The notes under the pieces were generated by a model. It was given only the letters and a program-made list of their open reading frames with translations, made no database searches and was not told the DNA's origin. Below, in pieces: positions 1 through 4,921 of a DNA stretch of 5,208 bases. Position 1 is the stretch's first letter. Each line of letters begins with the position of its first letter. The position numbers were made by a program, and so were the translations under genes. The stretch comes from Alphaproteobacteria bacterium (lineage in GTDB: Bacteria; Pseudomonadota; Alphaproteobacteria; Rhizobiales; Xanthobacteraceae). The stretch spans positions 1 through 5,208 of the forward strand of contig VAZS01000437.1 of assembly GCA_005884855.1 (NCBI GenBank), given 5' to 3'.

Positions 1-1
1 A

Positions 2-589
2 GAGTTCGAGCTAAAGAGCCAGAGAGGAAAATTCGGCGCGAAGGTTCTGGATGGCGAGTTCAAGACGAAGTGTGAGCGTCTAGCCGCGAGCAACAATCCT
101 AACCTATTTCTCATGAACTACGACCTCAGCTCACGGGCCGTCGTTAATCTCTTCATCATGCCAAAGCACTTCTTTGTCCGCGATATCCTCGAAGAGCGCA
201 AACCGCTTGCGGCCACCGCGCGACGGGCCGGATGGATCGGGTCAAGAATTTTGCTCGGCCGCGTTCCCCAGTCGGGAAAAATACAAATCGTTCAGGGCGG
301 CGTCGTTCGCGCGAAAGAACTCGTCCTCGCGGAATGGCAGAAGACGCTTTTCCTCAGGAACGAATCGCCGGAAACGCGCGGTTGGCTGCTCGATGTCATG
401 AAATGCGTGGAGTCGCTCGGTAAACGCGAATTCACGCTCGAAGAGGTTTATGCTTTCGAGCGGCACCTTGGCGATCTCTATCCGGGCAACCAGAACGTCA
501 AGCCGAAGATACGTCAACAGCTTCAATATCTGCGCGATCGCGGGTTTATCGAATTCGTTTCGCGTGGCAATTATCGTTTGCGGTCGTAG
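2..589 (+). CDS. DpnI-family methyl-directed type II restriction endonuclease (5' end outside window)
   Basis: The open frame runs in from the left edge without a stop, and the first 37 codons before the internal ATG at 113 are clearly part of the protein. They include EFELKS, which matches the ExK half of the PD-(D/E)xK catalytic site of DpnI, with Glu and Lys at fragment residues 3 and 5. NNPNLFL and KPLAATARRAGWIG (fragment 67-80) match conserved DpnI stretches. The last ~50 residues (about 144-195) match the winged-helix domain that reads methylated DNA, including the KIRQQLQYLRDRG helix. DpnI cleaves GATC only when adenine is N6-methylated, so it acts as cytoplasmic restriction against Dam-modified DNA and needs no partner methylase. 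Missing from view are the N-terminal zinc-binding part and the first catalytic Asp, roughly 55-65 residues given the ~254-aa family length. The family assignment is secure; specificity for Gm6ATC is inferred from the family. Confidence 0.9.
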   Translation, partial: EFELKSQRGKFGAKVLDGEFKTKCERLAASNNPNLFLMNYDLSSRAVVNLFIMPKHFFVRDILEERKPLAATARRAGWIGSRILLGRVPQSGKIQIVQGGVVRAKELVLAEWQKTLFLRNESPETRGWLLDVMKCVESLGKREFTLEEVYAFERHLGDLYPGNQNVKPKIRQQLQYLRDRGFIEFVSRGNYRLRS

Positions 590-598
590 GTGATTCGG

Positions 599-880
599 AT
601 GGCGTGGTTTCTCAATTTCTACAGATGCGACCGATGCGAACGGATATGGACTGATGAGTGGTCCTGCACGTGCGACGACGAGTGCCCGCGTTGCGGCGCG
701 CGGGACATGTCGCCGTTCAACAGCGAGGACCTGACGGAGGTTGTCGGGCGGCATGGCGGTGAGTTCATCGCTTTGCGTTCGCCAAGCTCTGCGGAGCACG
801 ACCCGGACTACATTGAGGTAGGCCGCTTCCCGACACGTAAAAAGGCAGAGGAATTCCTGGCTGTGCTTGAAACAGAGTAA
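599..880 (+). CDS. small zinc-ribbon protein, function unknown
   Basis: This encodes 93 residues if it starts at the ATG at 599. A GTG at 590 in the same frame would add three residues, but AGGTGA at 588-593 sits five bases before 599 and fits as its ribosome binding site. The N-terminal half carries a CxxC (YRCDRC) followed by CTCDDECPRCG, together giving enough cysteines for a zinc-ribbon/knuckle. The C-terminal half, with FPTRKKAEEFLAVLE, has no motif I recognise. The start lies 10 bases past the stop of the DpnI-like gene, so the two are probably co-transcribed and perhaps translationally coupled. That position suggests an accessory or nucleic-acid-binding role, but similar small zinc-ribbon proteins also occur alone, so function is open. 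The stop codon TAA overlaps the left arm of a repeat element. Confidence 0.75.
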   Translation: MAWFLNFYRCDRCERIWTDEWSCTCDDECPRCGARDMSPFNSEDLTEVVGRHGGEFIALRSPSSAEHDPDYIEVGRFPTRKKAEEFLAVLETE

Positions 881-958
881 TTCGTCCATATGGATTCCCC
901 GATGTGCAATTGCACATCTGAGTTCGCATCTTCGATGCGCCCGGGATGACGAATTGAG
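879..958. repeat. palindromic intergenic repeat, copy A (short form)
   Basis: This element is bounded by inverted arms AATTCGTC (879-886) and GACGAATT (948-955). It contains a perfect 18-bp palindrome, GATGTGCAATTGCACATC, at 901-918, and a small hairpin GCATC-ttc-GATGC at 926-938. From 890 to 941 it matches 1203-1254 of copy C with about one difference. Compared with copies B and C it lacks the inner segment with the CCGGAAGTCGCG hairpin, so it looks like an internally deleted copy. It abuts the stop codon of the zinc-ribbon gene and could form a structured 3' end on that transcript. Confidence 0.8.
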
Positions 959-970
959 TGTGTGTCGGCC

Positions 971-1250
971 TATCCAATTTGTCGCCCTGTCACTAATAGC
1001 CAAATTCGTCATTCCGGAAGTCGCGTAGCGGCTATCCGGAATCCATATTCCCTATCGTGGTTATGCATTCCGGGTTCGCATCTTGATGCGCCCCGGAATG
1101 ACGAATTGAGTATCCAGTTTGTCGCCCGCCCACAGATGACTAATCTCGTCATTCCGGAAGTCGCGAAACGGCTATCCGGAATCCATACTGCCTATCGTGG
1201 CTATGGATTCTCCGATGTGCAATTGCACATCTGAGTTCGCATCTTCGATG
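971..1250. repeat. tandem ~140-bp direct repeat (two units)
   Basis: Two consecutive units with a 140-base offset can be aligned by eye. TATCCAATTTGTCGCCC (971-987) pairs with TATCCAGTTTGTCGCCC (1111-1127), and the ATTCCGGAAGTCGCG block at 1011 recurs at 1151. GGCTATCCGGAATCCATA and CCTATCGTGG follow at the same offset. The units then diverge: unit one continues with a short CATTCCGGG stem, while unit two carries the AATTGCACATC palindrome seen in copy A. This suggests duplication or mosaic recombination of a dispersed palindromic element. Confidence 0.75.
1002..1110. repeat. palindromic intergenic repeat, copy B (full form)
   Basis: The terminal arms AATTCGTCATTCCGG (1003-1017) and CCGGAATGACGAATT (1093-1107) are a perfect 15-bp inverted repeat. 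Inside the left half, ATTCCGG and CCGGAAT flank a second hairpin. GCATCTTGATGC-type sequence lies near the right arm. The whole element can fold as a cruciform on either strand. This is the layout of REP/RPE-like intergenic elements known to be abundant in Bradyrhizobium-group genomes. There is no coding potential. Confidence 0.8.
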
Positions 1251-1272
1251 CGCCGCGGCATAACAAACTGAG
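1141..1272. repeat. palindromic intergenic repeat, copy C (decayed right end)
   Basis: The left end is nearly identical to copy B (CTCGTCATTCCGGAAGTCGCG at 1145 onward). The middle carries the perfect palindrome GATGTGCAATTGCACATC (1214-1231) shared with copy A. The right arm has decayed: where copy B reads CCGGAATGACGAATTGAG, this copy reads CGCGGCATAACAAACTGAG, so the outer stem would no longer pair fully. It is a hybrid of the features of A and B. Confidence 0.75.
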
Positions 1273-1724
1273 GGCGTCGCGCCGCTGCAAACAAAGTTGG
1301 CACAACACCTGATTTTGCGCCCGGCGGGCAAATCAGCGGTCATGCTGTCCAGCCCTGTTGCGAAAAATATTCCGCTTCCCTTACTGGTAGAAGCATCTTT
1401 AGAACTCCCGCCATCCCGTTCCACACGAGAGGGGCGTTTCGCGATCGTCACGGACGTTGGGCACGGGATGCGGTGGACGCGGCAGCGTCGGCGCGCAATC
1501 GTGATCGCAGGGCGGGGTCCAACCCGTGAGCGATGCACGGGCGTGCAGACGAACGATGTTGCTGCGGACGGCGAAGTCGTGTGGTCCTGACGCCTCGACG
1601 CCGGCGTCAAGTTTTGCGGAGGCGAAGTCGGCCCGACCGGAAGCGGATCAGCCATATTCGCAAGACGACGGTGACAAGAAAGCCGATCACCGGGGAGATC
1701 ACGAAGGAAACCGTTAAAACCATT
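1273..1724. other. gene-free stretch of degenerate dispersed-repeat DNA
   Basis: No credible gene lies here. The GC-rich DNA leaves long stop-free frames on both strands, but their translations are arginine- and proline-rich or rich in odd cysteine runs such as ERCCCGRRSRVV, without motifs, plausible starts or ribosome binding sites. Peptides of this type recur as spurious hypothetical proteins in Bradyrhizobium-group genomes, because the DNA itself is a dispersed, decayed repeat. That last statement is from recollection and was not searched here. I see no transposase remnant. Confidence 0.55.
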
Positions 1725-1834
1725 GCGCGGGGAATGCCGGGCTGCTCCGGTGAACCTGTGGTGACTACCTCGTGTGCTTTTTACTTTTTGCACGCGAGAC
1801 TGCGGGTGCAGCGCGCACCCGGCATTCCCTGCGC
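1725..1834. repeat. nested inverted-repeat (hairpin) element
   Basis: The outer arms GCGCGGGGAATGCCGGG (1725-1741) and CCCGGCATTCCCTGCGC (1818-1834) pair over 17 positions with a single G-T, and the inner 11 are perfect. Inside, CTCGTGTGC (1769-1777) and GCACGCGAG (1790-1798) pair over nine positions, again with one G-T, around a T-rich loop TTTTTACTTTTT. A competing stem GGGTGC/GCACCC lies at 1804-1820. The mismatches being wobble pairs hints at folding as RNA read from the plus strand, though a decayed mobile palindrome explains it equally well. Confidence 0.6.
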
Positions 1835-1904
1835 CCTCTCTGAGGGTGGTTGTTGGCAAAGCTCGGGCGTTTTCACGCGGCGAGAACGCGGAGGTGTGTT
1901 TCAC

Positions 1905-2037
1905 GTTCGTCGTCCCTGCGAAAGCAGGGACCCATAACCACAAGTGTTGCTTGGAGCAAAAGCTGTCAGCCACCATGCCAAAGGGATGCCCGGGACATCG
2001 GCGCGAAGCAACGCTTCGTCGCCTCGCCCGGGCATGA
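1905..2037. repeat. REP-like element with GAAA-capped hairpin
   Basis: The left part has a perfect 8-bp stem GTCCCTGC-gaaa-GCAGGGAC (1912-1931). The right part has ATGCCCGGG (1986-1994) pairing with CCCGGGCAT (2027-2035), enclosing a second stem CGAAGC-aac-GCTTCG (2004-2018). Translated, the left end gives the VPAKAGTH or CESRDP peptides that are a familiar mark of this repeat family in alphaproteobacterial genomes. It is a different family from the element at 879-1272. It ends about 90 bases before the start of the MeaB-like gene. Confidence 0.7.
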
Positions 2038-2128
2038 CGCGTGCTGCGGGTACAGCGACGACGACGGACTGTCCGCCGCATCCGCCGTGCCCCCTCGCCT
2101 GTCCCGCGCTGGCGTTGTAAACGAAGGC

Positions 2129-2992
2129 ATGACCCTGCCGAAAAAGCCGTCTGCCGACATCAAGCTTTTGACAAAGGAGCTACGCGCGGGAAGCCGCGCG
2201 GCCCTGGCCCGTGCCATCACCTTGATCGAGAGCCGGCGCGGCGATCATCAGGCCTCCGCGCGCGACCTGGTTCAGACTGTCGACCCCTCCTCCGCCCGCA
2301 CCGGTGGCTCGATCCTCGGCGACAAGACGCGGATGGCGCGGCTTGCCGCCTCTGACAAGGCCTATATCCGGCCCTCGCCGGCTTCCGGCACGCTCGGCGG
2401 CGTCGCTGCGAAGAGCCGCGAGGCGATGCTGTTGTGCGAGGCTGCCGGTTTCGACGTCGTGCTGGTCGAGACCGTGGGCATAGGGCAATCCGAAACCGCG
2501 GTCTGCGACATGACCGATTTTTTCCTGGCTCTGATGCTGCCGGGCGCGGGCGACGAGTTGCAAGGCATCAAGAAGGGGCTGGTCGAACTCGCCGACATGA
2601 TCGCGATCAATAAGGCTGACGGCGACAACATCAAGCGCGCCAATCTGGCGGCGGCCGAATATCGAGGCGCACTGCATATCCTCGCGCCTCGTTCGGAGCA
2701 CTGGCATCCGCCGGTCCTCACCTATTCGGCTTTGACGGGCGCGGGCATCGGCGCGCTTTGGCAAAAAATTCTCGACCATCGTACAGCGATGAGCGCCTCG
2801 GGCGAATTCGCCGCTCGCCGCCGGCAGCAGCAGGTCAAATGGATGTGGTCGATGCTGGAGCAGCGCATGATGGCGCGGCTGCGTGCGGACCAGGCCATTC
2901 GTGCCAAGGTGAAAAAGATCGAAGCCGAGGTGGCTGACGGCCGCATCACGCCGGCATTGGCGGCCGAGCAGATTGCGGGCATGCTGAGGTGA
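2129..2992 (+). CDS. meaB: MeaB/ArgK-type methylmalonyl-CoA mutase GTPase chaperone lacking its P-loop (in-frame deletion)
   Basis: MeaB is a cytoplasmic G3E GTPase that protects methylmalonyl-CoA mutase and gates cobalamin loading. The 287-aa product keeps the N-terminal helices (residues 1-49, KELRAGSRAALARAITLIE), VDPSSARTGGSILGDKTRM (51-69), RPSPASGTLGGVAAK (81-95), the switch-II-type VETVGIGQSE (113-122), PGAGDELQGIKKG (138-150), the base-recognition NKAD (161-164) and the C-terminal dimerisation region. DLVQ (46-49) is followed after one Thr by VDPSS. Homologues have here about 40-45 more residues containing GITGVPGVGKST, the Walker A motif. The junction is near 2276-2281, the frame is kept, and the shortfall matches the usual ~330-aa length. 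Without a P-loop it should not bind GTP normally, so it may be a functional null. The start was chosen from the N-terminus recalled for relatives; only a weak GAAGG lies just upstream. Open frame further upstream is repeat DNA. Confidence 0.88.
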   Translation: MTLPKKPSADIKLLTKELRAGSRAALARAITLIESRRGDHQASARDLVQTVDPSSARTGGSILGDKTRMARLAASDKAYIRPSPASGTLGGVAAKSREAMLLCEAAGFDVVLVETVGIGQSETAVCDMTDFFLALMLPGAGDELQGIKKGLVELADMIAINKADGDNIKRANLAAAEYRGALHILAPRSEHWHPPVLTYSALTGAGIGALWQKILDHRTAMSASGEFAARRRQQQVKWMWSMLEQRMMARLRADQAIRAKVKKIEAEVADGRITPALAAEQIAGMLR

Positions 2993-2993
2993 A

Positions 2994-3665
2994 ATGAGCC
3001 AGAAGCTGCGCATTCTGATCACCGGGTTTGGACCGTTCCCCGGTGCCCCCTTCAATCCGACACAGCCTCTGGTCGCCCGGCTGTTGCGGCTGCGTCGCCC
3101 GGCTTTCGCCGATATCGAACTATCCGGCCACATCTTCCCCGTGACCTACAAGGCCGTCGATCGCGAGTTACCGCAGATTGTGGCGGAGCACCGGCCACAC
3201 GGGCTGTTGATGTTTGGTCTCGCGAACCGCACGCCGTATGTGCGGATCGAGACCCGCGCCCGCAACGCCATCACCATGCTCTGGCCCGACGCCAATCATG
3301 ATCGCGTGCGCAAGCGGTCGATCAAAGGCGGCGCCGAGGCCATGATGTTCGGCCCGCATACGACCAAATTGCTGCAGGCCGCTGTTGCTACAGGAGTTGA
3401 TGCGCGAAGCTCACGCGACGCCGGGAGCTACCTCTGCAATTACCTGAGCTGGCGAGCAATCGAAACGACCTGCGAGAAAAAAGGTCCGGCGCTCGCAGCG
3501 TTTGTGCACGTACCACCGCTCGCGAGCGGAGTAGTTAGGCAACGCCGGGGCACGCCGAACCGCGTGACGCTTGAAGAACTGGTCGATGCCGGTGAAGCCA
3601 TGCTGCTGGAATTGATCAAACTGACGAAGCAAGCCGTGCGCTCCGGCAAACAACTGATACCGTGA
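2994..3665 (+). CDS. pcp: pyroglutamyl-peptidase I family cysteine peptidase (C15)
   Basis: A cytoplasmic peptidase of family C15 that removes N-terminal pyroglutamate from peptides. The 223-aa product is of normal family length (about 200-225). It opens with ITGFGPFPGAPFNPT (9-23), the family signature. The expected triad is present: Glu86 in RIETRARN, Cys148 in AGSYLCNYLSW and His172 in FVHVP. The GLANRTPYVRIE segment stands in for the usual GxAxxR block. The ATG lies one base after the MeaB-like stop, and GAGG within TGAGGTGA (2984-2992) serves as ribosome binding site inside the end of that gene, so the two are surely co-transcribed and probably coupled. Why a peptidase should travel with MeaB is not obvious from the sequence. 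Activity is inferred from the intact triad; a diverged substrate range is possible. Confidence 0.9.
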   Translation: MSQKLRILITGFGPFPGAPFNPTQPLVARLLRLRRPAFADIELSGHIFPVTYKAVDRELPQIVAEHRPHGLLMFGLANRTPYVRIETRARNAITMLWPDANHDRVRKRSIKGGAEAMMFGPHTTKLLQAAVATGVDARSSRDAGSYLCNYLSWRAIETTCEKKGPALAAFVHVPPLASGVVRQRRGTPNRVTLEELVDAGEAMLLELIKLTKQAVRSGKQLIP

Positions 3666-3703
3666 GTTTGAGGTATGTTTTCGGGATTCTTGCGAGGTTA
3701 GCG

Positions 3704-4156
3704 ATGAAGAAAAAGATAGATATCGAGCGCGCGCCAATTTCAGCCGGCTCTCGATATCCGGAACCATTCGCGGGGCCGTGCCAGAACAAGATCAGGCATC
3801 GGCTCGGGGTGGCGGCAGGGCTCAAGGAAATCGGCATCAACCTGCTTGAACTGGCCCCGGGCGCCTGGTCCAGTCAACGGCATTGGCATACTCGGGCAGA
3901 GGAGTTCGTCTACGTCCTGGAGGGAGAAGTCGTGCTGGTGACCGAAGGCTGTGAGGAGATCCTGCATGCCGGAGATTGCGCCGCTTTTCTCCCGGGGGAC
4001 CCCGACGGACATCACTTGCAAAATCGGTCCGGCTCTGCGGCGCGCGTTCTTGAAATAGGATCGGCAGAATCCGCAAACGACGAGGCAACCTATCCAGACG
4101 TGGACCTGCGGGCATCTGCATCGGGATATTTTCACAAGGACGGAAAGCCGTACTGA
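3704..4156 (+). CDS. single-domain cupin protein (COG3837-like)
   Basis: A 150-aa small beta-barrel protein with both cupin motifs. Motif 1 is RHWHTRAEEFVYVLEGE (59-75), with His60, His62 and Glu67 as likely metal ligands. Motif 2 is GDCAAFLPGDPDGHHLQN (90-107), with His103 or His104 as the fourth ligand. The YPDVDL stretch near the C-terminus and the overall order match the COG3837 cupins, whose substrate is generally unknown. The ATG at 3704 is preferred because GAGG at 3694-3697 sits six bases upstream. A GTG at 3662 would add 14 residues and overlap the peptidase stop, but it lacks a good binding site. The gap to the peptidase is 38 bases on the same strand, so it likely belongs to the same transcript. 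It could be a metal-dependent enzyme or a sugar- or small-ligand-binding protein; the sequence does not decide. Confidence 0.88.
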   Translation: MKKKIDIERAPISAGSRYPEPFAGPCQNKIRHRLGVAAGLKEIGINLLELAPGAWSSQRHWHTRAEEFVYVLEGEVVLVTEGCEEILHAGDCAAFLPGDPDGHHLQNRSGSAARVLEIGSAESANDEATYPDVDLRASASGYFHKDGKPY

Positions 4157-4167
4157 ACGGGGTCGCG

Positions 4168-4230
4168 ACAAGCTGCCGGCTTGTTTGATTGCCGGGCGAC
4201 GATCCTGCCCGGATTAAGATTCAATTAATT
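4168..4230 (+). terminator. probable terminator region after the cupin gene
   Basis: Two hairpins follow the cupin stop. ACAAGC-tgccg-GCTTGT (4168-4184) is followed by TTTGATT. CCGGGC (4192-4197) pairs with GCCCGG (4207-4212) and is followed by the AT-rich run ATTAAGATTCAATTAATTT. Neither has a clean T-tract, so termination efficiency is uncertain. The position at the end of the three-gene cluster makes the role likely. Confidence 0.45.
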
Positions 4231-4246
4231 TCCTGTACGTAATAAT
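4213..4246 (+). promoter_or_regulatory. AT-rich possible promoter before the small ORF / PilZ pair
   Basis: This short AT-rich island in GC-rich DNA contains TAATAAT (4240-4246), which resembles a -10 box. No convincing -35 box lies at the right distance. If it is used, transcription would start close to or at the ATG at 4253, implying a leaderless or very short leader, which would fit the lack of a ribosome binding site there. This is suggestive only. Confidence 0.2.
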
Positions 4247-4252
4247 ACGCCC

Positions 4253-4381
4253 ATGAGAGTCGCAATGGCCACGACGATTGCTCTCTTCGCCATCGGTCTG
4301 GTGGACGCGCACTTCAATGACGCGCGCTACACCCGCGCCGCTACGAATATGCTTTCTCAAATCGTGCGCTCGTTCGGCTGA
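4253..4381 (+). CDS. 42-aa small protein with hydrophobic N-terminus
   Basis: The product begins MRVAMATTIALFAIGLVDAH and continues with FNDARYTRAATNMLSQIVRSFG. Residues 3-17 form a hydrophobic stretch after a positively charged N-terminus, so it is either a short membrane anchor or a cleaved signal peptide. The polar tail contains two Arg-rich helices at most. I recall similar tiny proteins with the DAHFNDARYT stretch in Bradyrhizobium-group genomes, which supports a real gene, but no function is known to me. The stop lies five bases before the PilZ start, so the two are likely co-transcribed. No clear ribosome binding site is visible. Confidence 0.6.
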   Translation: MRVAMATTIALFAIGLVDAHFNDARYTRAATNMLSQIVRSFG

Positions 4382-4386
4382 CCTCG

Positions 4387-4626
4387 ATGGATGAAAAGCG
4401 AAGCGTGCAGCGGCATCGGCTTTTAAAGCCGGGAACCATCGAGTTCGGTGGTGGCGCGGTCACTTGCATGGTCCGCAACATGTCGAAAACCGGGGCGGCA
4501 CTCGACGTAACCAGCCCCGCTGGAGTGCCGGAGCATTTCACCCTGGTGTTTGATTCCGAGGGGCTGCATCTGCCTTGCCATGTTGTTTGGCGGAAGCAAA
4601 AGCGAATCGGCGTCGCGTTCGATTGA
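4387..4626 (+). CDS. short PilZ-domain protein (putative c-di-GMP receptor)
   Basis: The 79-aa product is essentially one PilZ domain. It has the N-terminal RxxxR switch (Arg5-Arg9 in RSVQR), then NMSKTG (31-36), matching the (D/N)xSxxG motif, and a closing strand CHVVWRKQKRIGVAFD typical of short alphaproteobacterial PilZ proteins. The family binds cyclic di-GMP through these two motifs and relays it to motility, polysaccharide or other targets; here no effector domain is attached, so it would act through a partner protein. The start at 4387 is the only in-frame ATG giving the full RxxxR motif. No strong ribosome binding site is visible, which fits coupling to the 42-aa gene five bases upstream. 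The partner and output cannot be read from the window. Confidence 0.88.
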   Translation: MDEKRSVQRHRLLKPGTIEFGGGAVTCMVRNMSKTGAALDVTSPAGVPEHFTLVFDSEGLHLPCHVVWRKQKRIGVAFD

Positions 4627-4672
4627 GTGACATGCCGGAGCGGGAACGTGTTGCAGTTGGCGCGAGGAGTTC

Positions 4673-4891
4673 ATGAGACGCTTCGCTGTTTTGATCGCCG
4701 CAGCCTTTGTGATGGTCTCCTGCTCCCCCGCAGAGGAAGTCACAGGATCGATCCACGCCAAATGCGCAAACGAGCTTTTCACCTCATACAATCGCAAAGT
4801 GATGAATCAGTGCGTGGCGGTCTGTATAAAGTGCGATCGCGGCAGCATGACCACCTGCTCGACCTCCTGCACGTTGAAGGGGGCCCAATAA
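4673..4891 (+). CDS. small cysteine-rich secreted protein or lipoprotein
   Basis: A 72-aa product starting MRRFAVLIAAAFVMVSCSPAEE, with a charged N-terminus, a hydrophobic core and then Cys17. The -3 to +1 sequence MVSC is a weak lipobox, so lipidation at Cys17 is possible but not certain. The mature part contains six more cysteines (Cys31, 47, 51, 54, 62, 66), concentrated in CVAVCIKC and CSTSC, which suggests disulfides or metal binding outside the cytoplasm. GAGGAG at 4664-4669 is a good ribosome binding site just before the ATG. It lies 46 bases after the PilZ gene on the same strand and may share its transcript. I do not recognise a named family. Confidence 0.7.
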   Translation: MRRFAVLIAAAFVMVSCSPAEEVTGSIHAKCANELFTSYNRKVMNQCVAVCIKCDRGSMTTCSTSCTLKGAQ

Positions 4892-4911
4892 AAACCCGTC
4901 GCAGTGGGTTT
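4892..4911. terminator. bidirectional hairpin terminator between convergent genes
   Basis: AAACCC (4892-4897) pairs with GGGTTT (4906-4911) around an eight-base loop GTCGCAGT. On the plus strand it begins right after the lipoprotein-like stop, but the 3' side (CGTTGG) is a poor T-tract. On the minus strand the stem ends in GGGTTTTTATT, a good T-run, and it lies 11 bases past the stop of the minus-strand gene. It probably serves both genes, more strongly the minus-strand one. Confidence 0.5.
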
Positions 4912-4921
4912 CGTTGGGACC

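Noticed and set aside
113..589. Start of the nuclease at the ATG at 113
   Set aside because: Codons before it encode the catalytic ExK and other DpnI-conserved residues, so the gene begins outside the window.
242..1012. Minus-strand open frame opposite the nuclease and zinc-ribbon genes
   Set aside because: It is a shadow of two well-supported plus-strand genes and runs on into the repeat.
879..1272. Possible CRISPR array
   Set aside because: The repeats are long, palindromic, few and irregularly spaced, with no uniform spacers or cas genes.
1533..1937. Plus-strand open frame with ERCCCGRR and ending CESRDP
   Set aside because: It is translation of dispersed repeat DNA, with no ribosome binding site and no domain.
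1149..2081. Long minus-strand open frame of 310 codons
   Set aside because: It spans all the repeat elements, is Arg/Ser/Pro-rich without motifs, and is open only because the DNA is GC-rich.
1850..2128. Upstream extension of the MeaB frame to an ATG at 1850
   Set aside because: The extra ~93 residues are translated from the REP-like element (they include LRKQGPITT) and are unrelated to MeaB; the family N-terminus fits the ATG at 2129.
2180..3133. Minus-strand open frame of 317 codons opposite MeaB and the peptidase
   Set aside because: It is antisense to clear homologues with conserved motifs, and its own translation shows none.
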